From an uncultured Prevotellaceae bacterium (GTDB lineage Bacteria > Bacteroidota > Bacteroidia > Bacteroidales > Bacteroidaceae), in NCBI GenBank assembly GCA_902784565.1, contig CACZVE010000015.1, positions 1 through 64,000 of the forward strand: a stretch of DNA of 64,000 bases, given 5' to 3'. Each line of letters begins with the position of its first letter. The stretch's first letter is position 1. Below are positions 51,641 to 60,803 of this stretch, one piece after another. The notes under the pieces were generated by a model. That model worked only from the letters and a program-made list of their open reading frames with translations. It had not been told where the DNA came from and made no database searches. A program made the translations under genes and the position numbers.

Positions 51641-52489
51641 TTACTTGATCTTCGACGTCATCGGACTGCGCACACCCGTATAACTCCTGAGGAAAGCCTT
51701 GGCCGAGCCGAAACTGAGGAACATATCCAGACGCACAGGGATATGATTCTGGTCGTCGGTGATATAGAAACGTATTAGTTCGTGACTCTTGCCATTCTCA
51801 CGCTCATAGAATGAGAAGACCAGACAACGGAATTTTTCCTTTGTGCCGTTCATCTTGAAATTCTCCTTGCCACGATATTCGAGCCATGAGTTCGTCAGGT
51901 GACGTGCATCACTGATAGGCATGGTGATAGTCTGATGCTTCTTCATCTTCGACGCGTCGAAATTGCGGGCACGGAGGAAGATCGACATCATGTCGTAGAT
52001 GCAGTTCTTATAGGTGCTGGTCTTCCAATGCTGTTCACCGTCAGCATCGATACGGTGCTTCTTCAACTGACAGTTGCCGCCGGGATAAGAGTACCAGATC
52101 TCGTCCACATAATACCGGTCTCCCTCCCGGGCCCCCTTGCGGAAATAAAGTGGGGAGAGGTCCGTGTTACAGTAACTGAGCAACGTATCACGCATCATGA
52201 AATACTTGTCGAGTTTGTTATTGCCTCGGGTGATGAGGTACGATTTCCAGGCATCCTTGCCCTCAAACTTCGCCATCTTAGTGTCCATCGAAGCCGATCC
52301 TACCTTCACCCAGATAAACTGCCAGTTGAAGTAGAGGTCGTATTCAAGTGACTCTCCTGACTTAAACGCTGTATTCTCTATGCCGCACTGCGCGGAAACA
52401 GATAAAGGTAAAAAGGTAAAAAGGTAAAAAGGCAAAAGACCTCTTACCATACCAATTACCATACCATATACTTTTTTCTTCATATCCAT
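51641..52489 (-). CDS. DUF3108 exported protein
   Basis: A 282-residue periplasmic or outer-membrane-associated protein. After the signal peptide it reads CGIENTAFKSGESLEYDLYF and NWQFIWVKVGSASMD, the DUF3108 opening, and ends IPVRLDMFLSFGSAKAFLRS. The fold is a long beta sheet similar to lipoprotein carriers. The signal peptide contains FYLFTFLPLSV encoded by an AAAAAGGT octad repeat (52403-52431). It is followed closely upstream by the lipoprotein gene (16 bp), so the two probably form an operon in envelope maintenance. Exact function is unknown. Confidence 0.82.
   Translation of the reverse strand: MDMKKKVYGMVIGMVRGLLPFYLFTFLPLSVSAQCGIENTAFKSGESLEYDLYFNWQFIWVKVGSASMDTKMAKFEGKDAWKSYLITRGNNKLDKYFMMRDTLLSYCNTDLSPLYFRKGAREGDRYYVDEIWYSYPGGNCQLKKHRIDADGEQHWKTSTYKNCIYDMMSIFLRARNFDASKMKKHQTITMPISDARHLTNSWLEYRGKENFKMNGTKEKFRCLVFSFYERENGKSHELIRFYITDDQNHIPVRLDMFLSFGSAKAFLRSYTGVRSPMTSKIK
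52403..52431. repeat. AAAAAGGT octad repeat in the signal-peptide region
   Basis: About three and a half copies of AAAAAGGT in frame, encoding the hydrophobic LPFYLFTFLP of the DUF3108 protein's signal peptide. Confidence 0.65.
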
Positions 52490-52505
52490 TTTTTCTTTTT
52501 ACTTT

Positions 52506-54473
52506 TTATAGTCTGACTCCCTTAGTTTTAAGATACTCGATACCGAGTTGCTTGGCACGTTCGGCATTGCGGTTCTTGAGTTGCTTGGCCTTGTCAGGCT
52601 TCTGCTTCGTGATGGCCTGAGGCTTCTGCTTGAAACGGGGCGTAGCGGTCAGGTTCCAGGATTCCGTGACGTCCCACTTCTCCCTACACTCTATCTCCTT
52701 TGGATAATAATACACAGCTTCTGCCTGAAGGTCGGCATCATAGTCGCCCGTATCCCACTTTCCATTGCTGTTAACGTCAATATAGGCACGGAAATAATAT
52801 TTGCCCGGCTTCACATAGTTGAATTTGGCCACCATGCCTTTGGCGCGCACCTCCTTGATTATCGCATCCTTGCTGTCAATCATCTGCACGACGATGGTAG
52901 AGTCGACGGCATCAATCCCACTGATATTGAACAGCATCGAACTGAAATCTTCCGTCTTGTTCACCTTGATTCCCTGTTTATAGGGTTTCGACACCAGTCC
53001 GTAGATATCTACAAAGGCGGCAGAGTCAATCTCAAGACTATATTCTAAACCCGGTTTCCAGTCTGCGATGATCTCATAGTAACGGACGGTATTCTCCACA
53101 GGACGGAACTCGCATTCGGCGATATACCAGAGAGAGTCTATCTGCGAATAGAGATGGACGGCAGAGGTGTCACAATGCATCAACGGCACAGGCATCTCAA
53201 TGGTTACCCTCTGATCAGGATCCAACTGATTGGGCACATTAAACTTCGGCTCCAGAGGTTTCACGGGATAGATGGAGTCATAGTTCTCCTCTCGCTTCTT
53301 CTTCTTTTCCTGTTCTTTCTGCCACTTCTCGATTTCCTTGGCCTGCTCCTTCATACGTTTCTCGTATGGGACCTTTGCCAGTGCCTCGAGGGCTGAATCG
53401 GTATGCAACACGAGATTACCCAGGGTGTCTGTCATCCGATAGGAGATATCCATCAACAAGGTGTCTGTATTGACAAGCATCGTGTCGCGCAACCAATAAT
53501 GGATGGTGTCGCGCTGTTCATTAGCCTCGATAACGAAGGCACTGTCGCTATTGAAGTTCAGACCCTTGATCTCCGGCAGGAGGGAGTCGCCATAGGTGAA
53601 ATACATCGAGAACTTATTCGCTTCCACACGCTCCGTCTTCAACAACACACGGTCTGTCTGGAGATGGGTAAAGGCAAGCAATGTGATGTCGTCGGGCAGG
53701 AAATGGGTGTAAGGCACCTGCAACAGGGCATCGATATGCAGTGAGTCGCGCCAGACAGTATCCACACGGGTGTCAGGCTTCGATGAAGGCTCGAAGGTGT
53801 CGTGACTGAAGGCAATCATCTCACTTTTCTGGGAAAAACGGAAGTCACCGTCGTTTTCCTGTAAGGCATAGGCCCGATATGTTCCGGGTGCCACACCCTT
53901 CACCACGAAATGACCCCGGCCATCGGTACGTGAGACACGCATCATCGGCTTGGTCTTGAAGGCAGAGTCGGCCAGATCAGCATAGAGTCCCACAGAGATG
54001 CCCTTCACAGGCTCCAGGTTACTGGCATCCAACACATAACCTGACACCTCAAAGGTATCAATCTGCTCACCCGTTGAAAAACTGTAGGTGTAGTTACCCA
54101 TCGGATTACCCTCATTATTGTCGCTGATGGCATCACTGAAGTCGATGGTATAGGTGGTGTTCTCTTTCAGCGTATCCTTCAGTTCCACCACAATCTTCTT
54201 GCCGGCAGCCTTGATATCAGGCATCTCCAACTGAGGGGGCGAGACAATCACCTTGTTCGTCGCATCCTCCAGTTTGATATATTCATCGAAGTAGATGGTC
54301 ACCTTCTTCTGCTTCACATTCGTGGCCTTGTCTGCTGGCGATGCTCCTATGACCTGGGGCGGATCATCATCAAACCAGCCACCATCAGGTGATCCCATCC
54401 TTGCACAAGAAATAGTGAATAGTGAATAGTGAATAGTGAATAATGCCAATGCTATTATTGGCAATAATCTCAT
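52506..54473 (-). CDS. Large lipoprotein with SbsA-like Ig domain
   Basis: A 655-residue lipoprotein (signal MRLLPIIALALF..., lipobox TISC). The N-terminal Big_5/SbsA-type domain reads DDPPQVIGASPADKATNVKQ and KKVTIYFDEYIKLEDATNKV. A carboxypeptidase-regulatory-like domain follows (VSGYVLDASNLEPVKGISVG), then a long mixed beta region and a Lys-rich linker (EKWQKEQEKKKKREENYDSI). The end is basic (QAITKQKPDKAKQLKNRNAE). Likely outer-membrane anchored and facing the surface or periplasm. An ATG ten codons upstream (54503) is possible. The signal peptide contains the repeat-derived FTIHYSLFTI. It is followed by the DUF3108 gene in a probable operon. Confidence 0.82.
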   Translation of the reverse strand: MRLLPIIALALFTIHYSLFTISCARMGSPDGGWFDDDPPQVIGASPADKATNVKQKKVTIYFDEYIKLEDATNKVIVSPPQLEMPDIKAAGKKIVVELKDTLKENTTYTIDFSDAISDNNEGNPMGNYTYSFSTGEQIDTFEVSGYVLDASNLEPVKGISVGLYADLADSAFKTKPMMRVSRTDGRGHFVVKGVAPGTYRAYALQENDGDFRFSQKSEMIAFSHDTFEPSSKPDTRVDTVWRDSLHIDALLQVPYTHFLPDDITLLAFTHLQTDRVLLKTERVEANKFSMYFTYGDSLLPEIKGLNFNSDSAFVIEANEQRDTIHYWLRDTMLVNTDTLLMDISYRMTDTLGNLVLHTDSALEALAKVPYEKRMKEQAKEIEKWQKEQEKKKKREENYDSIYPVKPLEPKFNVPNQLDPDQRVTIEMPVPLMHCDTSAVHLYSQIDSLWYIAECEFRPVENTVRYYEIIADWKPGLEYSLEIDSAAFVDIYGLVSKPYKQGIKVNKTEDFSSMLFNISGIDAVDSTIVVQMIDSKDAIIKEVRAKGMVAKFNYVKPGKYYFRAYIDVNSNGKWDTGDYDADLQAEAVYYYPKEIECREKWDVTESWNLTATPRFKQKPQAITKQKPDKAKQLKNRNAERAKQLGIEYLKTKGVRL

Positions 54474-54521
54474 ACCGTTAAAACGTTTATCTTTCCCCAT
54501 CACTATTCACTATTCACTTGT
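54411..54521. repeat. Facing GAATAGT heptads at the lipoprotein start
   Basis: Four to five AATAGTG heptads (54415-54446) face CACTATT heptads at 54506-54522. The first set encodes the hydrophobic core of the signal peptide, the second lies just before the gene. The arms could pair into a hairpin around the start codon. Confidence 0.75.
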
Positions 54522-56007
54522 TAAGTGTCAGCAGTTGTTCGATATTGTCACGCGAATTACTCAGACGAGGTACTTTGTGCTGTCCGCCCAACTTCCCACG
54601 CTGTTTCAACCAATCATTGAAGAGGTTCTGACGAGCCTCGATGATCTCGAGGGGCTGCAAGGTGATATTCTTATAGCGCTTGGCCTCGTAATCGCTGTTG
54701 ATTTCCTGCAGACGTTTGTCGAGCAATTCCGCAAACTGCTGCAGGTCGGCAGGCCGTTTGGCAAACTCGATGAGCCACTGGTGACGGCACTTCGCATTCG
54801 CATCCATAAAGACAGGGGCAGCCGTATATTCCGACACCTCGGCACCAGTCTGTTCACAAGCGTAGGCCAGTCCTTTCTCGGCATTATCCACAATCAGTTC
54901 CTCGCCGAAGGCATTGATGAAATGCTTCGTACGACCTGTGATGATAAACTTATACGGATTGGTCGACGTGAACTGGATAGTGTCGCCTATCTCGTAGCGC
55001 CACAAACCACAACAGGTGGAGATCACCATCGCATAATTCTTACCCGTCTCTACTCCCCACAACGGCACAGGATCGCCACCATCCATCGGAATGAATTCAT
55101 AGAACACATCATAGTCGAGCATCAGGAGCATCGACTTGTCTGTCGGATCATCCTGCAGACCGAAAAAACCCTCACTGGCATTATACGTCTCCATATAGTG
55201 CATGTTGGAAGAGGTGATGAGTTGCTCATACTGTTTGCGGTAAGGCGTAAAGGCCACACCGCCGTGGAAGAACATCTCAATATTCGGCCAGACCTCCTCC
55301 AGATGTGTCTTACCTGTGATTTCCATCATCCGTGTCAGCACGGAGAGCATCCAAGATGGCACACCAGAGATATTTGTCACATTCTTGTTCATTGCCTCAC
55401 GGGCTATCTTGTCACGCTTGATTTCAAAGTCGGAGATCAGGGCGGTCTGTTTCTTCGGCACACGGACGAGATTGGCCAACGGGTTGATATTTTCTATCAG
55501 GATGGCACTGAGGTCACCCACCAACGAGTCCTTCAGATTATAATTCGGTGCATGACTGCCACCAAGTATCAGAGCCCGTCCGTCGAAGATCTTCGACTTC
55601 GGGTTGTTACGCAGATACATCGCTACAGCGTCGAAACCACCCTGGTAGTGCATCCGCTTCAGACCTTCCCTGCTCACGGGAATGAACTTCGACTTGTCGT
55701 TGGTGGTTCCTGACGACTTCGCATACCACTTCACACGACCTGGCCAGAGAACATCAGCCTCCCCATGTCGCATACGGTCTATCGCGCCTTTCATCTCCTC
55801 GTAGGTGTTCACGGGAATATGCTTCACAAAATCCTCGTAGCCCTTCATGGAAGCGAAGGCGTGGTTCCGTCCGTATTCTGTGTCCTGAGCCTCAGCAACC
55901 AGACGACTCAGCACGGCTTCCTGCAATGCCTGTCCCCCGTTCTGATGCTTCTCCAGTTCCTTCTGGCGAGCCTCGAACACTTTCCTAACTATACGCGTTA
56001 TACTCAT
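54514..56007 (-). CDS. GH3-auxin-responsive-promoter family acyl-adenylating enzyme
   Basis: A 497-residue cytosolic protein of the GH3 (JAR1-like) acyl-amido synthetase family of the ANL superfamily. The ATP-binding P-loop is YAKSSGTTNDKSKFIPVS, the second motif is YNASEGFFGLQDDP and the third is YEIGDTIQFTSTNPYKFIIT with the hinge aspartate. The C-terminal mobile domain ends GGQHKVPRLSNSRDNIEQLL. Such enzymes activate a carboxylic acid with ATP and couple it to an amino acid in plants; bacterial substrates are unknown. The ATG at 56007 (MSITRIVRKV) is preferred over one four codons upstream. A single gene with a terminator upstream. Confidence 0.88.
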   Translation of the reverse strand: MSITRIVRKVFEARQKELEKHQNGGQALQEAVLSRLVAEAQDTEYGRNHAFASMKGYEDFVKHIPVNTYEEMKGAIDRMRHGEADVLWPGRVKWYAKSSGTTNDKSKFIPVSREGLKRMHYQGGFDAVAMYLRNNPKSKIFDGRALILGGSHAPNYNLKDSLVGDLSAILIENINPLANLVRVPKKQTALISDFEIKRDKIAREAMNKNVTNISGVPSWMLSVLTRMMEITGKTHLEEVWPNIEMFFHGGVAFTPYRKQYEQLITSSNMHYMETYNASEGFFGLQDDPTDKSMLLMLDYDVFYEFIPMDGGDPVPLWGVETGKNYAMVISTCCGLWRYEIGDTIQFTSTNPYKFIITGRTKHFINAFGEELIVDNAEKGLAYACEQTGAEVSEYTAAPVFMDANAKCRHQWLIEFAKRPADLQQFAELLDKRLQEINSDYEAKRYKNITLQPLEIIEARQNLFNDWLKQRGKLGGQHKVPRLSNSRDNIEQLLTLNK

Positions 56008-56084
56008 TTCAGCTTGCAAAATTACGCAAATCCCTCGTAACAGCAGAATAATTTACGATTTTTTTATATAATTAAGGTATACGA

Positions 56085-56114
56085 ACAGGGGCCGACATCA
56101 CTGCCAGCCCCTGT
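56085..56114 (-). terminator. Hairpin after the dockerin gene
   Basis: ACAGGGGC (56085-56092) and GCCCCTGT (56107-56114) pair perfectly 43 bp after the dockerin stop. On the minus strand only a weak T-run follows. Confidence 0.6.
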
Positions 56115-56156
56115 CAAAACTAATCCGTATTGTTGATTGATCTATTAGATCCTTGC

Positions 56157-56618
56157 TTAATTGCCCATGATGATTTTTACTATCTGCACAATATCTGAAG
56201 TATTCACTGTACCGTCCTTGTTAGCATCAGCATCATCAAATATGAAATCGCCAGATTCATTGCCCGTGAGATAGTTCACCACCACGACGATGTCTGCAAT
56301 ATCCACTCTTCCATCGCCATTGGCATCGCCAGGAATTACTTTCGCTTCACGAGTGATGAGCCGCTTGATTTCTGGACATGGGACAGACGTATAACCATTG
56401 GCCGTCTGAATTTCGAGTGTGTTTATGCCATCTTCACCACCATATAGATATTGAAGTACTGGATAGTCATCCGTAATCCTGAAGGCTATTTCCGTTCCGT
56501 CAGTCTTCTCGACCACCATCTCAAACTGTACTGTCTGGGCCATACTTTCTATGGGCAGCCAAACGAGCAAGTAAAGCAGTATTGCCCAACACTTGCAGTT
56601 ATGTTTTATCGTTTTCAT
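56157..56618 (-). CDS. Secreted dockerin type I protein
   Basis: A 153-residue exported protein (signal within MKTIKHNCKCWAILLYLLVW...SMAQ). The last 65 residues form a dockerin module with two calcium-binding F-hand loops, GDANGDGRVDIADIVVVVNY and DDADANKDGTVNTSDIVQIV. The N-terminal 75 residues (FEMVVEKTDGTEIAFRITDD) are a small beta domain found in many Prevotella proteins that link to dockerins. Isolated dockerins are frequent in this group and do not prove a cellulosome; no cohesin is in the window. It lies between the M64 peptidase gene (upstream on this strand) and the GH3-auxin gene. Confidence 0.85.
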   Translation of the reverse strand: MKTIKHNCKCWAILLYLLVWLPIESMAQTVQFEMVVEKTDGTEIAFRITDDYPVLQYLYGGEDGINTLEIQTANGYTSVPCPEIKRLITREAKVIPGDANGDGRVDIADIVVVVNYLTGNESGDFIFDDADANKDGTVNTSDIVQIVKIIMGN

Positions 56619-56651
56619 CTTTCTTTTCTTCTTAATGTTCGACAACGTTTC

Positions 56652-58994
56652 TTACTTCTTATTCTTTTTCAGTGCATCACGCCAAGTCCCTTTTAAGAAT
56701 ACAGGTGGAGCCGTGCGCTGAACTTGCTGCACCTTCTTGCCACCCTTCTGGCGAGCCATATTGGTATTCAAAGCATCGACAAACTGCTGATGGCCTGCTG
56801 CATCGAAGGTTACGAATGATTCGTAGTCATACGTCCAGCCATCGCCCTCCGACTCCTTCATCACACGTTTATAAATTTCCTCACGGGATGGAGCGTTGAA
56901 GCCAACATTATTATAGCGCATCATACTGTTCTCCGTAGGACGATAAGCACCAAACTGGTAAAGATAACTACCTTCATAGACACCTATCTTCTCATCGGCA
57001 TAACGTTCGTCACTGATAAACTTCGACCACTTCACCTCCGTCGGATCAGAACGCCAATCCACGTTAGCGCCCCATCCGAGAGTAGTCCATTGGTTCTCCA
57101 TCTCTGTCTTACTATTCTCAGGCAGTGTCATACCAGTATATTCCACATACTCATCCATCAGCTTTCCGAAACCATGTCCACCTGCCTCGTGGTTTAAGAC
57201 GTCGGAAACGCCGTCCATCGAATAACAAACAAATGAATTATCCTCCAGCAAGTTACAGTAACTGCGTTTCCCAATATCTTCTTTGTATATTACACAAACG
57301 TGCATCGGGCGATTAGGAATCAAATCGGGTACCTTTGAGGCATATTCAAATGCCTTTGCAGCATCTTCGTCAATTGCGTGAACTACATTACCAAAGAATT
57401 CTGCATTGGGCGAAACAGCCTTTACAGCATATACATTGAAGCGATCCTGTAAAGATCGATAAGGTTCATATTCAAAGAACTTATCCATTGCTTGATTCAT
57501 ATTCCATTCATATCCTTCGCCATTTTCCAAATCCATATCAGTATATCCTTCGCCAACAAATACGAGGTCTATGCCTTGTCCTTGAGTCGCTTTCTGTAAT
57601 GTTAGAACCTCACCATCATGAGAATAGTCGGTAGAAGTATAGAAGTTAAAATTAACAGGACCAAATATTTCCTCTAAATAAGAGAACAGCCTTTCGTTTC
57701 GATCATAAGTTAAGGGTAGTTTTCCTTTTTCGTCACTCAAACTATTAAATACTATTACGCCATTTTGGTCAACTAAAAAGACGTTAGGCGTTCCTCCCCA
57801 CTGGAAGATTGCCCGTCCTTCGCCAGTTCCTCCCCAACTCCAGTCTTTGGCTATTGCATTATTCCATGGAATATCATGATCTTTTAGATAATCAGCCAAA
57901 CCATCATCACCACTCAGATCATGATGAATACCAATTATTTCAAATCCTTTGTCTTTATAGGCATTATATACTGGTACCATCTTTTGATTTAATGCTTCAG
58001 AGAATGGACACCACAATCCCCACTTATAAAGCAAGGTGTATTTATGCTTCTTATACTCTTCTTTCAGGTCTATAGTATTTCCGTTAATATCCTTCATTGA
58101 AAAGGTCGGTGCAGGAATCTTTAAGTCTGAAAGGTCTAGTCCTTCTCCTCTTTGAGTTATCATTGATGGCCAAAAATCACAGAATTGGGGATGGTTGATA
58201 ATCTTTTCTGGTATTTTACCTGAAAAAAAATTATTGTTGAGATTGACATTATTACCTGGAAGTTTGTCCATTAAACCACAAATAAACTCTTCTTGAAGTT
58301 GACCCGTAAACAAATTATCTTGAATATCAAACATACTAAGTAAAGGTAGTTTGGCAATGGATACAGGTATCGTGCCATACAACTTGTTTCCATAGAAATC
58401 CAAGATTTCTAAAGAATAAATGTTACCGAGATACTCTGGAATACTTCCTTCTAACTGTGTGTTAGCCATATTCAAATTTTGTATAGGCCCCATTCGTTCA
58501 ATACTCTTAGTGAAGGTTCCTGTAGAGACATCATTAGCACCAAAAAACATATCATGAAGATCAAGGGATCTAACATAAGGAACATTCTTGTCATACTCAT
58601 TGATTCCGTGCCATTCCCATATAGGCTTGTTTGTGCACCAGTTCTCTTTATAACTATCAGGCCAATTATCCCCATCCATCTCATGGTATAAGTCAATCAG
58701 GGCCTTAGAAGCTTCAACTTCATCAAAATTATTGTTTCTGAAATCGATGTTTACAACATCGTCTATCACGAATTCATTTATATCATGCCACGGAAAAGAA
58801 AAAGACCAACTTATCTTACCATCTTTTATAACAGGCTTGAGTTGCAGCACCCGAAACGAAAGATCATACTGAATACTATCACCAGTTGTTCGCTTGATGC
58901 TGACATGCTGACCATCATAGTTCTTTTGTTGTGCCCATCCAACGAAAGGCAGCAGTGCCAAGAGTAGCACTAAGAAGGGTCTTGCTATTCTCAT
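56652..58994 (-). CDS. LRR-thioredoxin-M64 metallopeptidase fusion
   Basis: A 780-residue secreted protein (signal MRIARPFLVLLLALLPFVGW). Residues about 95-275 hold plant-type leucine-rich repeats (SLEILDFYGNKLYGTIPVSI). Residues about 295-445 are a TlpA/redoxin-like domain with WGLWCPFS (329-332), where the second cysteine of CxxC is replaced by serine, and GGTPNVFLVDQNG. Residues about 460-740 are an IgA-peptidase-type M64 zinc protease with HEAGGHGFGKLMDEY (HExxGH at 602-607). The three modules in one chain suggest a surface protease with binding and redox modules. It lies 33 bp upstream of the dockerin gene. Confidence 0.85.
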   Translation of the reverse strand: MRIARPFLVLLLALLPFVGWAQQKNYDGQHVSIKRTTGDSIQYDLSFRVLQLKPVIKDGKISWSFSFPWHDINEFVIDDVVNIDFRNNNFDEVEASKALIDLYHEMDGDNWPDSYKENWCTNKPIWEWHGINEYDKNVPYVRSLDLHDMFFGANDVSTGTFTKSIERMGPIQNLNMANTQLEGSIPEYLGNIYSLEILDFYGNKLYGTIPVSIAKLPLLSMFDIQDNLFTGQLQEEFICGLMDKLPGNNVNLNNNFFSGKIPEKIINHPQFCDFWPSMITQRGEGLDLSDLKIPAPTFSMKDINGNTIDLKEEYKKHKYTLLYKWGLWCPFSEALNQKMVPVYNAYKDKGFEIIGIHHDLSGDDGLADYLKDHDIPWNNAIAKDWSWGGTGEGRAIFQWGGTPNVFLVDQNGVIVFNSLSDEKGKLPLTYDRNERLFSYLEEIFGPVNFNFYTSTDYSHDGEVLTLQKATQGQGIDLVFVGEGYTDMDLENGEGYEWNMNQAMDKFFEYEPYRSLQDRFNVYAVKAVSPNAEFFGNVVHAIDEDAAKAFEYASKVPDLIPNRPMHVCVIYKEDIGKRSYCNLLEDNSFVCYSMDGVSDVLNHEAGGHGFGKLMDEYVEYTGMTLPENSKTEMENQWTTLGWGANVDWRSDPTEVKWSKFISDERYADEKIGVYEGSYLYQFGAYRPTENSMMRYNNVGFNAPSREEIYKRVMKESEGDGWTYDYESFVTFDAAGHQQFVDALNTNMARQKGGKKVQQVQRTAPPVFLKGTWRDALKKNKK

Positions 58995-59118
58995 ATTCTT
59001 TTGTTTTTTAATTATTGATATCGTTCACAGTAAGTTTGGAGCATTACGCTTCTTCTGCCGAACGGGTCCTTCCCGCTCTGGTTGCAAAGATAGAGATTAT
59101 TTACGAAACTACAAAGAA

Positions 59119-59146
59119 AAAGGCAAGATTTTTACGTCTTGCCTTT
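59119..59146 (-). terminator. Hairpin in the gap upstream of the M64 gene
   Basis: AAAGGCAAGA (59119-59128) and TCTTGCCTTT (59137-59146) form a perfect 10-bp stem. A T-run (TTTTTCTTTG) follows on the minus strand, so it would stop transcripts from the PBP5 gene side. Confidence 0.65.
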
Positions 59147-59329
59147 AGGATTTGTCTCTCAATGATTCTGTGCGCAAATCACAAACCGTTAGTCTATCGA
59201 GTCTGCTGCTCTGCGAATACGATCTGCGAGATCAATGAGTGCCCCCTTCAATCTATAGCATTCCTCAGAAATCGGAATCGTATGCCTCAGATTCGGGAGA
59301 AACCATTTTTAAGTTGTAAAACCTTGCCT

Positions 59330-59690
59330 AAAAGTTGAGGGAAGGTTTTGCAGGGGGTGCAAAAATGTGCCCCAGATTTGGGGGAAGATTTTGCAGGGGG
59401 TGCAAAAACATGCCTCAGATTTGGGGCAGACTTTTGCAAGGGGTGCATAAACATGCCTCAGTTTTGGGGAAAGGTTTTGCATGGGGTGCATAAACGTGCC
59501 TCAGTTTTGGGGGAAGATTTTGCAGGGGGTGCAAAAACATGCCTCAGAATTGGGGGAAGGTTTTGCACGGGGTGCATAAACGTGCCTCAGTTTTGGGGGA
59601 GACTTTTGCATGGGGTGCATAAACGTGCCTCAGAATTGGGGCAGACTTTTGCACGGTGTGCATAAACGTCTCCCAGTTTTGGGGCAGGAA
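59330..59690 (+). repeat. 43-bp tandem repeat, locus C
   Basis: Eight units with an exact 43-bp period; the TGCAAAAA/TGCATAAA word begins at 59358, 59401, 59444, 59487, 59530, 59573, 59616 and 59659. A unit is GGGGTGCATAAACGTG, GCCTCAGAATTGGGG then GAAGATTTTGCAG. Period 43 rules out a repeated protein. It fills most of the 735-bp gap between two minus-strand genes. Same family as loci A and B; the remainder of the gap (58995-59300) holds only the hairpin above. Confidence 0.9.
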
Positions 59691-59730
59691 AATGAAAAGT
59701 CAAAATGACTATTTTGAGTTTTGAGGCAGG

Positions 59731-60681
59731 TTATTGAGAAAGATGATTCAATTCCTCCATTACACGGAAGCCATAATCAAGAATGATAATGGACTCACTG
59801 AAACGGGAGGACATGCTACGACTTCCTAAAAGAACAAGATAGAGTGTGGAGCCATTACGTCTGGCTGCAGAAGCGAGGCAGTTGCCAGCCATCCGGGTAA
59901 ATCCCGTTTTGATACCAATGCAACCCTCATATTTCTCTAACAGCACATTTGTGTTTTTGATAGGCATGTGACGACGGTCTATCAGGGGAATATCCTTTTC
60001 GACGGTTCCCACGATGGCGGCAAAGACAGAATCACGCATACAGTAACGAGCCAACGTCAGTACATCGCTTGCCGAACTGTAGTTCTCGTAGTTGGGCATC
60101 CCATTGGGATTGGCAAAGTGGGTGTTCTTCATGCCCAGATAGGCGGCTTTCTGGTTCATCATGTCACAAAAGCGCAGGGTGTCGCCCCCGATATGCTTGG
60201 CAATGGCATAGGCAGCATCGTTGTCGCTTTGGAGCATCATCTCATAAATAAGGTCGTCCATCACGTAGGCATCGCCGAGTTTCACACGGGAATCCTTGGC
60301 GATAAACACATCTTCGGTGATGCTGACGGTGTCTGTCATCACCCCATTCTCCAGAGCCAGCAGACAGGTCATCATCTTCGTAAGACTGGCAATGGCCCTT
60401 GGCTCGTCAGCATATTTCTGGCTGAGGATCATACCCGTCGAGTCATCAACGAGGATCCAGGCTTGGGCCGAGAGTGAACTCAGTTGCTCAAAACCCTCGA
60501 TGGAATCGGGGTTTAGGATGGTGCGCAGGGTGGTACTGTCTATCCGGCAAGCCGCCGTCAGACGTTCTACTTCCGGATCCACTGCCACTTCCCTACCCTT
60601 GCAAGAACAGGTGGAAACAACCGAAAAAACTGCTGTCAACCAACAGAGCGTAGCGATGAGGGATGATAAAGTCGTCTTCAT
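59731..60681 (-). CDS. D-alanyl-D-alanine carboxypeptidase (PBP5/S11 type)
   Basis: A 316-residue exported DD-peptidase. Start MKTTLSSLIATLCWL (60681) is chosen over one 27 codons earlier because it gives a clean signal, with a cysteine cluster (STCSC) suggesting a lipoprotein. Active-site motifs: ASLTKMM with the serine, SDN (LQSDNDAAYA) and KTG (IGIKTGFTRMAGN). It trims the terminal D-alanine of peptidoglycan stem peptides in the periplasm. There is no C-terminal beta domain beyond the core, so it is shorter than E. coli PBP5. It is divergent from dapB. Confidence 0.9.
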   Translation of the reverse strand: MKTTLSSLIATLCWLTAVFSVVSTCSCKGREVAVDPEVERLTAACRIDSTTLRTILNPDSIEGFEQLSSLSAQAWILVDDSTGMILSQKYADEPRAIASLTKMMTCLLALENGVMTDTVSITEDVFIAKDSRVKLGDAYVMDDLIYEMMLQSDNDAAYAIAKHIGGDTLRFCDMMNQKAAYLGMKNTHFANPNGMPNYENYSSASDVLTLARYCMRDSVFAAIVGTVEKDIPLIDRRHMPIKNTNVLLEKYEGCIGIKTGFTRMAGNCLASAARRNGSTLYLVLLGSRSMSSRFSESIIILDYGFRVMEELNHLSQ

Positions 60682-60772
60682 TTGGCTGCAAAGATACGCA
60701 GAAAATCTGAAAACAGCACTTAAATAATCATAAATTCTTACCACACACCTCTTTCCTCTCACCTCTTTTTAT

Positions 60773-60780
60773 TACCTTTG
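60773..60780 (+). promoter_or_regulatory. Promoter -7 element of the dapB operon
   Basis: TACCTTTG followed by CACAG, 23 bp upstream of the dapB ATG. Confidence 0.65.
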
Positions 60781-60803
60781 CACAGTTTTAATTCGAATTA
60801 AAT

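Noticed and set aside
54436-55713. A 425-codon plus-strand open frame opposite the acyl-adenylating enzyme.
   Set aside because: The minus strand encodes the complete GH3-auxin family protein with all motifs; the plus frame has none.
56157-56618. Evidence of a cellulosome from the dockerin module.
   Set aside because: No cohesin or scaffoldin gene is present and isolated dockerins are frequent in these bacteria.
59330-59690. CRISPR array, because of regular spacing of repeats.
   Set aside because: The whole 43-bp unit is repeated with scattered substitutions; there are no unique spacers and no cas genes.
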